DNA from: Akkermansia sp.
GTDB lineage: Bacteria > Verrucomicrobiota > Verrucomicrobiia > Verrucomicrobiales > Akkermansiaceae
Reading direction: 5' to 3'
Length of the DNA stretch: 64,000 bases
Assembly: GCA_017471985.1 (NCBI GenBank)
Contig: JAFURE010000031.1
Location: 1 to 64,000, forward strand
The notes beneath the pieces were generated by a model, which saw only the letters and a list, made by a program, of their open reading frames with translations, was not told where the DNA came from and ran no database searches. Below are positions 1 through 9,033 of the stretch, piece by piece. Numbering within the stretch: position 1 is the stretch's first letter; each line of letters begins with the position of its first letter. The position numbers and the translations under genes are program-made.

Positions 1-68
1 AAATAGAGACAAAAATAGGTAACTTTAGCCTCAGGGATACGAAAAATGAAAAAAATAGCAAAAATACG

Positions 69-97
69 TTGCTCTGATTTCGAAAAAATGCTATTCT
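69..97 (+). promoter_or_regulatory. sigma70-like promoter for the PEP-CTERM esterase gene
   Basis: TTGCTC at 69-74, a 17-nt spacer, and TATTCT at 92-97. The predicted transcript would carry a leader of about 50 nt before the ATG at 153, longer than for most promoters in this window. The surrounding 1-152 region is AT-rich and contains no other recognisable gene. Confidence 0.45.
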
Positions 98-152
98 GCC
101 CCCGAACCAACAAAATCAACCACTAATTAGAAGTTCCCTAAAAAGTATCATC

Positions 153-3100
153 ATGAAAAGGACTCTTTTTCTGACCGCAGCACTCATCTGTTTGGCAAGC
201 AGAGCCAAGGCCGCCACCTACACCGACTTGACCGGTTCCTGGTGTGATAAAACAAATAATGTCATTTATGACGGCAAGGGCTACTTTGCGGTGGAGTCCG
301 TCGCCAACACGGCTGTAGACATCACCATCAACCTGGCTTCATTGGTGAGCTATGTGAATTCCAACGACTATACGGGGAGTAGCTACATGTTGCTGTGGGA
401 GAATAGTATACAGAACTACGGATTAGGCGACAATGCAGACAAAAGCACTGATACCGGCTCCCGCACGCCATACCTGAGCGGTTATACAACCGGTGCCTGG
501 AATGCCAACACCAACAACATATCCTACGATACGCTGAGCAACTATGCCGTGGGAGACTACGTAACCCTGAGCATAACCAACCACACAAGCAATGGTGTAG
601 CGGTAAAAGCCACCAATAGCGAGGGAGTAACAGATACGCTGTACTCAGCATCCGCGCTCAAATACGGCAGCATGAGCGGCGTCAGCGGCTACTATGTCAA
701 CCTGAACTATGTGACAGGGGTAACTCTCCATACGCCATCCACTTTGGATACGGCAACCTATGTGCCACCGGTAGACTATAGTGCCCCCTTTGTCAGCCAA
801 CGTACGGATGGCACCACGGTAGGCAGAGTCACCTTCCTTGGCGACTCTATCACCCATGGTGTTAATGACCAAAGCTACCGCTGGCAGTTATTCAAAACAT
901 TGACGGATAACGGCATTGAAAATGAAATAGCCGGGCCGAGGGAAGGCTATTATAACAGTAGTCCCGAGCATACAGAAGATGCCGGCAATAGCTACGGCGG
1001 TGCAAAGTTTGCCAATGTACATCTGGCACAGGCAAGTGGCCGTACGCACAACATCATCAGCGGCTCCAATTCCGGCATGACCGGTGTGAACTATGGCGGG
1101 CACTCCACCGCCTCTACTGCAAAAAACTACGACAGCAACACGTGGTTCTGCATGATGGGCACCAATGATATGCTCTCCGACGGCGGTGCGTCGACAACAG
1201 ACTATTGCAACAAGATGGCCAAGATGCTGGGTGGCACGGTGAGCTATGCAGAGGGGACAGGCTATACCTGGACTGCGGACAGCACCAACTGGGGCACCAT
1301 GGGCACCATCGTAGATGATGTTCACGGCGAGGGAGATACCTTCTACATGCTCTCCATTACCCCGTGGACCCAACATGCCAACAGCAATACAGAGAGTTAT
1401 CACTACGGCGCACAGGAGTTTAACCGTAATCTGGAGTTGTGGACCGACGCCTACAATAAAGCCCACGCCGGTAAAAATGTGGTATACGTCGATGTCACTC
1501 GTGGTATGATTGACAAAACGTCCGATGTTTCCTTTTACAGCCCGGGCGCTTTCTTCAATGCTCCCGGCAGTGACGGGCTCCACCCCAACGACCAGGGCTC
1601 TATCATTATAGCGGGTAACCTGGCACGCGCCATGGGAATCGGCGGGCGCACGGCAGGGTTGCAAAGACAAGATACCACCGGGTGGAGCGCTGCCCCCGTC
1701 AGCTCGCTCAGCGCCGGTAGTAGCCAACTTTGGGCAGCAAATGCCTTTACTATGGAAAACGGCTATAGTATAGACTTAAATGCAAACTTTGGGGACGGTG
1801 AGCAAAATGGATGGGCCACCACAGATACGCGGCTTGCCATCTCTCTGGGAGACGGTACCTACAGTGGCACGCTGAATGTGAGCGAGGGGTACATCTCCTG
1901 GGGGAGCGATGTGCTCTTCTGTTGGGATAACTCCACTCTGGCCAATGAAGGGAACCTGCGCGTAGCCTGGCACAACGGCAACTCTGCTGACAACGTATTG
2001 CAAGGCTATTACGTATGGCTGGGGGATATGCTCATCGGGCAAGGTCTGGAGGCTACTACCGACACAGGATTGAACGGCATTCTGCTCTCAGCCTACGGGG
2101 CGGACGCTGCTCTTAACACCCTGAGCTGGAGCAACACAGCTTATGCACCGTCTACCACCGGTACTGTCTCAACGGAGCACGCATATATAACCACGCAAGA
2201 CGCTGCGATTAGCACATTAATACCCAATAAGGCATATACTACATCCGGGGTGGATTTCACATCTGCCACTGTAACCAATGCCACAGAGGGGCAAGTGTTG
2301 GTCAGTACAGCAACGCCGGAAAGCAACACCTTTAAAATGAAATCCGCCGCAGGGTGGACCGCCCTGACCAGCGTCACCTACAGCGAAGATATTAACGTAC
2401 AAGTCACAGGAAAAACGGTTCACACCATTTTCGGGGCGAATGACACGGCTAAAGCCGGGCAGCTCACGCTGGAGATTGCTGAGGGTGCCTCCATTGGCGA
2501 TGGTTCCTACAGCAATAAAACTGCCGCCATTGCCGGCTCTTATAATGGCGGGCAGGCAGAGGCCTTCAACGTATATGTAGAGGGCGGCACTGTGGAGGGT
2601 GATATCGTGGGCGGGGCCGTACTTGGTAGCGGCCACATTGACAGCGTCAAAATAGTGGTCAACAATGGCACGATACAGGGTGGAATATACGGTGGCTCCA
2701 AAACTAGCGGCAGTGTTGACAATGCCCATATCGTCATCAACGGTGGTATTGTCATAAACGGAATCAATGCCGGCGGAACCGACGGCTCTGTAACCCACGC
2801 CCAAATTACTATCACCGGGGGTATGGTAACCGGAGATATCACCAGGGGCAATGCCCGGAATGCAGATGTTATCATACAGGGTAGTACTGCAAACATAATC
2901 GGTAATATAGAGGCAGACTCCCTTACCCTCTATAATGTCCGGAATAATATGGCCGCAAGTGTAAAATCCGCGAAAGATATTACCACCGCCGGCAATACCA
3001 ACACGGCTATTGCAGTGCAAAATGAAATTGAGCTCAACTCACTTCATTTAGGCGATACTACCACCTTAAGCGTGCTGAATACGACAGATACAGACAATAG

Positions 3101-3530
3101 CACCATAGAGGATGAAGCCACTATTACCGTAACAGAGCTGATTGTAGGAAGCGGGGTTACCCTTAATGCCAATTTACTCTTTACGCAAGAAGCCCTGTTA
3201 CGTATGGAGGGGATGTTAACCATGGGGAGCAGTATCACCCTGACAACAGGCATGACGCTTGATTTGGCTGATAGCATGCTTGACGGCTTATACAACGGAG
3301 AAATCATAACTCTGTTTACCGGGGTCGATGATCTGTCTGTAGACAACAATTCCATTGCAGCCGGGACTTTCATGAACGCTACAGATATATTCACCGGTTT
3401 GAACAGTGAGTATACCTACTACATGAGCTACGATGGCAGCAATGTGAGCCTGAGTATACCCGAGCCCACGACAGCTACGCTGAGCCTGCTGGCATTGGCT
3501 GCATTGGCAGCTCGCCGCCGTCGCAAATAA
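153..3530 (+). CDS. secreted SGNH/GDSL-type hydrolase with PEP-CTERM sorting tail
   Basis: Large exported protein (1125 aa). It starts with a signal peptide (basic MKR, then a hydrophobic stretch ending near Ala-Lys-Ala). An SGNH/GDSL hydrolase domain shows the Ser block FLGDSITHG at about residue 227, GTND near 335 and the His block DGLHPND near 474, so the catalytic triad looks intact and esterase or deacetylase activity on glycans or other esters is expected. The C-terminal half is Gly/Thr/Asn-rich with degenerate repeats around residues 800-950 (recurring GGxVxGDI-like turns), suggesting a beta-helix or adhesin-like stalk. It ends with a PEP motif near residue 1103, a Leu/Ala-rich helix and an Arg/Lys cluster: a PEP-CTERM signal recognised by an exosortase. 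The substrate cannot be deduced. Monocistronic. Confidence 0.85.
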   Translation: MKRTLFLTAALICLASRAKAATYTDLTGSWCDKTNNVIYDGKGYFAVESVANTAVDITINLASLVSYVNSNDYTGSSYMLLWENSIQNYGLGDNADKSTDTGSRTPYLSGYTTGAWNANTNNISYDTLSNYAVGDYVTLSITNHTSNGVAVKATNSEGVTDTLYSASALKYGSMSGVSGYYVNLNYVTGVTLHTPSTLDTATYVPPVDYSAPFVSQRTDGTTVGRVTFLGDSITHGVNDQSYRWQLFKTLTDNGIENEIAGPREGYYNSSPEHTEDAGNSYGGAKFANVHLAQASGRTHNIISGSNSGMTGVNYGGHSTASTAKNYDSNTWFCMMGTNDMLSDGGASTTDYCNKMAKMLGGTVSYAEGTGYTWTADSTNWGTMGTIVDDVHGEGDTFYMLSITPWTQHANSNTESYHYGAQEFNRNLELWTDAYNKAHAGKNVVYVDVTRGMIDKTSDVSFYSPGAFFNAPGSDGLHPNDQGSIIIAGNLARAMGIGGRTAGLQRQDTTGWSAAPVSSLSAGSSQLWAANAFTMENGYSIDLNANFGDGEQNGWATTDTRLAISLGDGTYSGTLNVSEGYISWGSDVLFCWDNSTLANEGNLRVAWHNGNSADNVLQGYYVWLGDMLIGQGLEATTDTGLNGILLSAYGADAALNTLSWSNTAYAPSTTGTVSTEHAYITTQDAAISTLIPNKAYTTSGVDFTSATVTNATEGQVLVSTATPESNTFKMKSAAGWTALTSVTYSEDINVQVTGKTVHTIFGANDTAKAGQLTLEIAEGASIGDGSYSNKTAAIAGSYNGGQAEAFNVYVEGGTVEGDIVGGAVLGSGHIDSVKIVVNNGTIQGGIYGGSKTSGSVDNAHIVINGGIVINGINAGGTDGSVTHAQITITGGMVTGDITRGNARNADVIIQGSTANIIGNIEADSLTLYNVRNNMAASVKSAKDITTAGNTNTAIAVQNEIELNSLHLGDTTTLSVLNTTDTDNSTIEDEATITVTELIVGSGVTLNANLLFTQEALLRMEGMLTMGSSITLTTGMTLDLADSMLDGLYNGEIITLFTGVDDLSVDNNSIAAGTFMNATDIFTGLNSEYTYYMSYDGSNVSLSIPEPTTATLSLLALAALAARRRRK

Positions 3531-3582
3531 AACACACATATATAAAATTGGAGCTTGTAGGTAAGGACTAATTATGAGTTAC

Positions 3583-3598
3583 GAAGGACTAGACCTTC
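3583..3598 (+). terminator. weak hairpin after the PEP-CTERM gene
   Basis: GAAGG at 3583-3587 pairs with CCTTC at 3594-3598 around a 6-nt loop, followed by a T-rich stretch (CTCAATTTTCC). A possible but weak Rho-independent terminator for the upstream plus-strand gene. Confidence 0.3.
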
Positions 3599-3643
3599 CT
3601 CAATTTTCCTAATTCTGCCAACGCGTCTGACATATATGTTTTT

Positions 3644-3673
3644 GAAAGCCGCTGCCATGCTGCAGAGGCTTTC
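3644..3673. terminator. hairpin between convergent genes
   Basis: GAAAGCC (3644-3650) pairs with GGCTTTC (3667-3673), and an inner CTGC/GCAG stem extends the structure around a 6-nt loop. It lies between convergent genes and probably helps terminate transcription, though no long U tract follows. Confidence 0.45.
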
Positions 3674-3748
3674 TTTCGGTCAGGCTACAGACTACGACAT
3701 TGGTCAGGACCGACGGAATGGTTACTGCGGCTATCACAATTGCAGGGT

Positions 3749-3785
3749 AAAAAAAGCAGGTCAACCGACTAATCGGCAGACCTGC
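3749..3785 (-). terminator. Rho-independent terminator of the 877-aa gene
   Basis: On the minus strand, GCAGGTC (3785-3779) pairs with GACCTGC (3762-3756), with an inner CCGA/TCGG stem, followed by seven U residues (plus-strand A run 3749-3755). It sits directly after the stop codon of the minus-strand gene at 3809. Confidence 0.85.
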
Positions 3786-3808
3786 AATGTTACAATATGC
3801 AAGGGGGC

Positions 3809-6442
3809 TTACTTCTGTGGCAAAGTCACAATAAAGAGCGGTGTGTAGGGGCGCTCAGGGGTACCGGCATAGGGAGCGATGGTACCATCCTTAATGAGGT
3901 AGAGCTTCTCCTCGCCCTCACGGCAACGCACGGGTTTACCCTCCGCATTGACATACCCGGCATACGTACAACGAGAGTCGGTAATAGCCATCACGGAATT
4001 AAGGATTTCGGCATAGTAGTCATGTGAAGCTACTTTATCAAAGAATTCCTTGAATGCTGCATCGTGCTTTGCATCGTGCATATTGAGCCAGCAGCCGGGA
4101 TAAAGTTTATACTTAGAAGTCAGCGCATCGAATTCGGCTATATCTTCCCGCATACTCTGAGAGAATGCCAGGCCGGATGAATAGGGATCCATCCCCTGCA
4201 CAAAACCGACAACAATATCAAACAGATAAGCACGGGCGTATGCAGGACATCCCGGGTCGTTATGAGCAGCAATGTTGCGCATCAATCGAGCCGGTGTGAC
4301 AGCGCCTTCTCTGAGGGCCTTCTGGTCGAAGCCCATGGCCTTGCGAGCACCGGACAGTTTGAGAACGATACCCGTATCGACTTCTGCCTTGGAAATCTTG
4401 CGAGCCTTCCCGTAAGGTTTTCTCTGGTCGTTGACAATTCGAATGGTACGAGCGCCCTTGTTAAGTGTGCCGGTCACAATGGTGGGGCCCATTTTCACGC
4501 TGTGCAGACCATCGCCCCACACATTGTACCGATTGGCAAAAACGCGTGACACAAACTTATCTACACCGGCAGGCTTACCGAGCAGATAAACACTCTGCCC
4601 ATCTGCATATATCCCCTTCACTGCCTGAAGGTGCGGCAGAATCTGCTCAGGGGCGAGCGGATGGCTATCGGCGGAGCGGAACTCCTTGAGCTGGTAGGCA
4701 TGCATGGCGTCATTCTCCTTGCCCATGAGGTCGCGGGCTTCCTGCGGAGTGAAGGCCTGGGGAACAGAGGCATAGCAATCGGAGCAAGCCTCGATGGCGG
4801 CGGCATAGCCCTGCATATCGGTGACCGTTTTGAGCGTGTTCGGCAGTTCAGCGAATGCGCGAGTCCTGTCGGCATAACCCAGCAGCTCATCGCGCAGTTC
4901 GGGGCGAAGCGGCAGGACCTCGGTGTAACGGTCGTAGGTGTCGACGGCTTCCTGGGCGATTTCAGGCTCCAGCGAGCGGCGGCTCATGCGGCGCAGCGCG
5001 GCAGCAGCTACATCCTGCATGGCACTGCGGACCTCAGCGGACTCCTGTTCCGTAATACTTAGCAGGGAGGTACAGGAAAGGAACTCCTCATGAAGGGCTT
5101 TGAGGGCCTCCAAATCCTCACCAACAGTGGGATGAAGGAAACGGTCGAGCACCCGGGGACGGATTTCAGCCAATCGCTCGTTGAACTTAGCCATGAGAGC
5201 GGTCGGCTCTTTGGCAGCCGAGGAGTTGAACTCAGCCTTGAGCTTATCCTCAATCCTGCGCACTTTGTCAACCAATACCAGACCGGAAGTCAGCTCAGCG
5301 GCGGTAACAGTCGGGCTGATGAGCTTTTCTGTAGCCTCGAACAGCTGGGGAGTGAGCTCCTTAATATCGTTCTGATAGCCATTGTGCACCTTAATCCAGG
5401 CATCGGCAGTTGCGAGAGCATCCTCATAACCGGAGTGCACAGCTTTGCAGAAAGTACGCATGGGGTCAATGCCCCCCACGAGCTGGGCTACGTCATGCAC
5501 ACGTTTTTCGGCCATCCCCTGCTCGATATCACTCTTCAGTGAGCTGCCTCTCATGTAGGCAAAGGCAAGAACGGCCAAGATAAGAAGAATCGTCGTAACG
5601 ACTACGCAGATGGACGAGCGAATAATCACCTTTCGCCTGTGCTGAGCCACGAGAATGGCGCGCACCTTTTTCTGCAACTTCTCAATCAGCGCAAGTAAGT
5701 CCACAGCCTCGGGAAGTTCCTTGAGTTCCTCTGTGCGCTTGTGATGTTCATGCAAGTCATGCTCACATCGGGACAACTCCTGGCGCAGAGTCACTTTTTT
5801 CTCAGTTGCATGGTAGGCGTCCAGCTGCTTATTGTACTCGGCACGGAGTTTCTGGAGCCGACAATAGCGGCACCAGTCCTCGTGCACGCGAGCAATGAGC
5901 GCGGTCTGCTCGGGGGTGAGGGTCAGGCGTTTCTCCTGAGCAAACATCTCAATACTCAGGGCAAGTTCCTCCCTGGCTTTCAGGTCGGTTGTCTCGCGCA
6001 TCTTGCAGAGTGCAGCCATCAGGGAGGACTGCCAGCGCTTGCGCTCGGCGGCATCCACCATGGCGGCGGCATCCCGATAGCCGACAAGATTTTCCAGCTC
6101 ACTTTCCTCGGCCATGCTGCGCAAGCGTGTGACCAGCTGAGTGACGTGTGCCAAACGCCCGGCTGCAAGAACTGCGGGCAATTGGGCAGCGGCAGTCTTG
6201 TACAGCTGCTTGCCGAGCTTGTGGGAAAGCGCATTGAGAGCTTCATCATAGGGGCTCTCTTTCAGGAGCTGCTGCACCATGTTGAAGCACTCCTCATCGC
6301 GCCCGGTGTCGAGCGAGCTTTTCAATTTACGATAGAGGGCCCGGCCAAAAGCGGATATTCCCTTAGGCTCCTGCAATTCAATAGGTTTTGCAGTTTCCTC
6401 CTCGGCAGGCACAAGTGATTTTTCTTCCTGTTCAGACGTCAT
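3809..6442 (-). CDS. membrane protein with coiled-coil half, unknown function
   Basis: 877 aa, not recognised. The first ~260 residues are charged, helical and partly coiled-coil (rich in Glu, Lys, Leu). A single hydrophobic segment lies near residues 277-297, preceded by a basic RRK cluster, so the N-terminal part is predicted cytoplasmic and the larger C-terminal part external. The remaining ~580 residues are again helical to about 590 and then become a mixed alpha/beta region with no motif I recognise. It lies 96 bp downstream of a 165-aa gene that overlaps a membrane Ser/Thr kinase, so it may be a substrate or partner of that kinase; this is inference from position only. A strong terminator follows. 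Confidence 0.6.
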   Translation of the reverse strand: MTSEQEEKSLVPAEEETAKPIELQEPKGISAFGRALYRKLKSSLDTGRDEECFNMVQQLLKESPYDEALNALSHKLGKQLYKTAAAQLPAVLAAGRLAHVTQLVTRLRSMAEESELENLVGYRDAAAMVDAAERKRWQSSLMAALCKMRETTDLKAREELALSIEMFAQEKRLTLTPEQTALIARVHEDWCRYCRLQKLRAEYNKQLDAYHATEKKVTLRQELSRCEHDLHEHHKRTEELKELPEAVDLLALIEKLQKKVRAILVAQHRRKVIIRSSICVVVTTILLILAVLAFAYMRGSSLKSDIEQGMAEKRVHDVAQLVGGIDPMRTFCKAVHSGYEDALATADAWIKVHNGYQNDIKELTPQLFEATEKLISPTVTAAELTSGLVLVDKVRRIEDKLKAEFNSSAAKEPTALMAKFNERLAEIRPRVLDRFLHPTVGEDLEALKALHEEFLSCTSLLSITEQESAEVRSAMQDVAAAALRRMSRRSLEPEIAQEAVDTYDRYTEVLPLRPELRDELLGYADRTRAFAELPNTLKTVTDMQGYAAAIEACSDCYASVPQAFTPQEARDLMGKENDAMHAYQLKEFRSADSHPLAPEQILPHLQAVKGIYADGQSVYLLGKPAGVDKFVSRVFANRYNVWGDGLHSVKMGPTIVTGTLNKGARTIRIVNDQRKPYGKARKISKAEVDTGIVLKLSGARKAMGFDQKALREGAVTPARLMRNIAAHNDPGCPAYARAYLFDIVVGFVQGMDPYSSGLAFSQSMREDIAEFDALTSKYKLYPGCWLNMHDAKHDAAFKEFFDKVASHDYYAEILNSVMAITDSRCTYAGYVNAEGKPVRCREGEEKLYLIKDGTIAPYAGTPERPYTPLFIVTLPQK

Positions 6443-6538
6443 GGCGGCAAGCTATGCTTAATGTGGACGGAGCATAGCACAAATCACCGCGTAAAACAAT
6501 CATTTTCCGTGTCAAAAAAAAAACGGAGAGCCTGTCAA

Positions 6539-7036
6539 TTATTCAAACCACAAAATACCGTCATTCATTTTCCGGAGGAAAAGACAGGTAAAAAAGGCCA
6601 AAGCACCTGCAAGTGGTAATTGGTCAGGCAACCCGGGGCTAAGGGAATCAATTCCCTTTCTATTGACGCTATACCCAATATCGAGCATTTCCACACGATA
6701 ATCGGTTCTGCCATAGTTCTTGGTTAATCCCAGGAACCCACGAGCCTGGGTCGATACGCGCTCAGTACGCCCATCCGGCATGCGCAGAGTAAAATAGGGC
6801 TGATTAAAAACAGTCAAGTCCAGATAGCAGACAACCGTACCATCGGCAGACGTGATAACCGGTTCGGGGGCAAACAGGCGTTTGAAAAAATTACCGGGAC
6901 AGTGACAGCAGTACAGCAGTTGGCCATCGGGGTCATACATTTTAAAATCGAAAGCATGAGTTCCCTTGCGACATGTGTAACCACCGGCAAAAGTTGCAGA
7001 AAACTTACAATCGCTCCCGAACAGAAACTCCATCAT
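6539..7036 (-). CDS. hypothetical protein translationally coupled to kinase
   Basis: 165 aa, starting at one of two adjacent Met codons. Its start overlaps the stop of the upstream kinase gene by 4 bp, so translation is probably coupled. No signal peptide or clear transmembrane segment; the sequence is mainly beta-type with aromatic residues, and the middle mentions a repeated turn pattern (PDGQLLYCC, PDGRTERVS) that could be a small beta-sandwich. No family recognised. The tight coupling suggests a role with the kinase. Confidence 0.55.
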   Translation of the reverse strand: MMEFLFGSDCKFSATFAGGYTCRKGTHAFDFKMYDPDGQLLYCCHCPGNFFKRLFAPEPVITSADGTVVCYLDLTVFNQPYFTLRMPDGRTERVSTQARGFLGLTKNYGRTDYRVEMLDIGYSVNRKGIDSLSPGLPDQLPLAGALAFFTCLFLRKMNDGILWFE

Positions 7037-8964
7037 AACTTCAATCTCGCTTTCCAGTCACGCATCATCACAGCAAAGGGGGCTTTCGATTCTTCATCGT
7101 TCCTGTACGGGTCGGTTACGACGGCGGCAGCGTAATCACCGGAAAGCAACAGGCACAGCGTGGCCAACTCATCGGCAAGATGCTTTTCGCCAAGGGTCGC
7201 GGCGGCCTGACGCACGCCGGAATCGGAGCACCCGGGAGAATAGATATGGGAACACCTGCGCGAAAGCATGGCAAAGGCAGCTTCGGCCACATCGCAGACT
7301 TCGAGCAGGACTACGGCTTCTTCTTTCTGCTCCGGGGTGGCATCATTCATCCCCTGTACTCGCTTAAGAGAAGTACGCACAGCGGCTATATTATGTGAGC
7401 GGAAAGCCTCTCGCGCCTGCTGAATACTGTTCTGAGCTGTATCTGGCGTGTTATGACAGGACGCTTCGAGCAGATGCTGAGCAAAAGCAGCATATTGAGC
7501 AGGAACAGAATCGAGCTGCTTGCGAGCAGTTGCCAGCAATTGTTCCGCTTCCGGGGCCCCGCTGCGGCTAAAATGAACACTCTGCAACAGCAACAGATAG
7601 GGATGCTCCGGCTGCTCATTGCTCTTTCTGAGCTGCTCAAGCAGATGGCGCCCGGCAGGCGAACCGGTGACGGCGGCAATTTGCTCTACACGGGTGCGGA
7701 AGTCAGGCTCAAGTTCCCGGTTCAGAAGTTCGGAAAGCGCGCGGACATGCCAGGCCGCCCAGACTGCCAGAGTAGGCTCCTGATTTTCAAGAATAAGCGA
7801 CTTTAACAAGGTCAGAGCTTTCTCATAATCGCCCTGAGCCAAGGCCGTTTCCACTTCCTGCAAGGGTGCGGAAATTACAAACTCGTAAGCCTGTACATAT
7901 TCCCGCTGAGGCTCCGGCACACACAGATAGGCGGTAATCCCGGCCGCCACTGACCCCAGCCCCAAAGTAGCGGCCCCATATTTCAACGCCTTAATAAGCA
8001 GGCTGCGGCGTCCCGAGGGGGTACTTACTTCATCCTCAGCTTTGAGAGCCGTCTGAACACAGCCCAGCTCAGCCAGCAATTCTGCGTAATTGGCCGGTCT
8101 GTCCTGCGGTTCATAGGCCGTCATGTGGTCCAGAAGGTCGCAGAGTGCTGCATTTGTACCGAAGGGCAATATATCCGCCGCGCTCGGCAGATTACGCTTG
8201 AACTGCAATAACTGTTGAGTAGAAGTTATCGGCTCGCTGAAATCACCCACACCGGTCAGCAGATAGCGCAGGGTCATACCCAGGGCGTACATGTCTGTGC
8301 GCGCATCTTCATCACGCCTTTCGAGAGTTTCGGGCGGCACATAGTAGGGTGTGGCCCATATAATCTCCTCGGTATCCTCCTCTGCCTTTCCGAGAGCAAG
8401 CCCAAAATCCAACACTTTGGCCTTCCCCTCATCGGTGATGATGATATTTCCGGGCTTCATATCGCGGTGCAACACCCCGGCCTGATGTGCGGCCTGCAAG
8501 CCCTTGACCGCCTGTATGGTATAATCAACAGCCTGTGCAGCACTCAGCGGACCGGATTCCTGAACATAGGTCTCGAGGTCACGACCGTTTATCAGCTCCA
8601 TTGCAATATAGAACTGATTGCGGGCATGCCCGGCAGAATAAACGGCCACCACGTTATCATGGCGCACCTTGGCCATCATGGCCGACTCATTCTCAAAACG
8701 GGCTATGCGTTCCGGCTGGTCACGGTAGGCGTCGTTGAGCAGCTTTATGGCCACACTGCGATTGAGCACTAAATCACGTGCCCGCAGCACAACGCTCATG
8801 CCGCCAATTCCCAGAATGCCCTCTACCCGACAGCCGGAAATCACCGTATGCACATACTCACTCGCGCTGCATTCCGGGCAAGATACCTGAGAATAAAAGC
8901 CGAGTGCTGAAATATCAAGCTGAGCACCACAGACCGGGCACTGCCAGATTTCAACATTGTTCAT
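7033..8964 (-). CDS. transmembrane Ser/Thr protein kinase (Hanks type) with zinc ribbon
   Basis: Start placed at MNNVEIW (8964) because the 14 extra upstream codons run into the terminator of the preceding gene. Residues 9-32 hold two CxxC pairs (CPVC, CPEC), a zinc ribbon. The kinase domain follows: glycine loop GxGG near 52-58, VAIK Lys near 73, HRDMKPGN near 165, DFG near 185 and a PPE variant of the APE motif, so catalytic residues are present. A hydrophobic helix lies near residues 325-347. The C-terminal ~300 residues are Ala/Leu-rich helices resembling degenerate TPRs. It likely phosphorylates Ser/Thr on cytoplasmic partners, with the TPR-like part outside the membrane. Followed in operon by two unknown genes. 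Confidence 0.88.
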   Translation of the reverse strand: MNNVEIWQCPVCGAQLDISALGFYSQVSCPECSASEYVHTVISGCRVEGILGIGGMSVVLRARDLVLNRSVAIKLLNDAYRDQPERIARFENESAMMAKVRHDNVVAVYSAGHARNQFYIAMELINGRDLETYVQESGPLSAAQAVDYTIQAVKGLQAAHQAGVLHRDMKPGNIIITDEGKAKVLDFGLALGKAEEDTEEIIWATPYYVPPETLERRDEDARTDMYALGMTLRYLLTGVGDFSEPITSTQQLLQFKRNLPSAADILPFGTNAALCDLLDHMTAYEPQDRPANYAELLAELGCVQTALKAEDEVSTPSGRRSLLIKALKYGAATLGLGSVAAGITAYLCVPEPQREYVQAYEFVISAPLQEVETALAQGDYEKALTLLKSLILENQEPTLAVWAAWHVRALSELLNRELEPDFRTRVEQIAAVTGSPAGRHLLEQLRKSNEQPEHPYLLLLQSVHFSRSGAPEAEQLLATARKQLDSVPAQYAAFAQHLLEASCHNTPDTAQNSIQQAREAFRSHNIAAVRTSLKRVQGMNDATPEQKEEAVVLLEVCDVAEAAFAMLSRRCSHIYSPGCSDSGVRQAAATLGEKHLADELATLCLLLSGDYAAAVVTDPYRNDEESKAPFAVMMRDWKARLKL

Positions 8965-8974
8965 GTGCTTACGT

Positions 8975-9018
8975 AAAAAATAAAGCCGGGCAGGCACGTT
9001 ACGCACACTACCCGGCTT
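8975..9018 (-). terminator. terminator of the ROK-like kinase gene
   Basis: On the minus strand AAGCCGGG (9018-9011) pairs with CCCGGCTT (8990-8983), followed by a TATTTTTT tract. It ends transcription from the ROK-like gene and lies just before the kinase start at 8964. Confidence 0.8.
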
Positions 9019-9033
9019 GTGTTAACTCTTAGT

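Noticed and set aside
8965-9006. Upstream extension of the Ser/Thr kinase
   Set aside because: It runs through the terminator of the preceding gene, and the zinc ribbon begins right after the internal Met.
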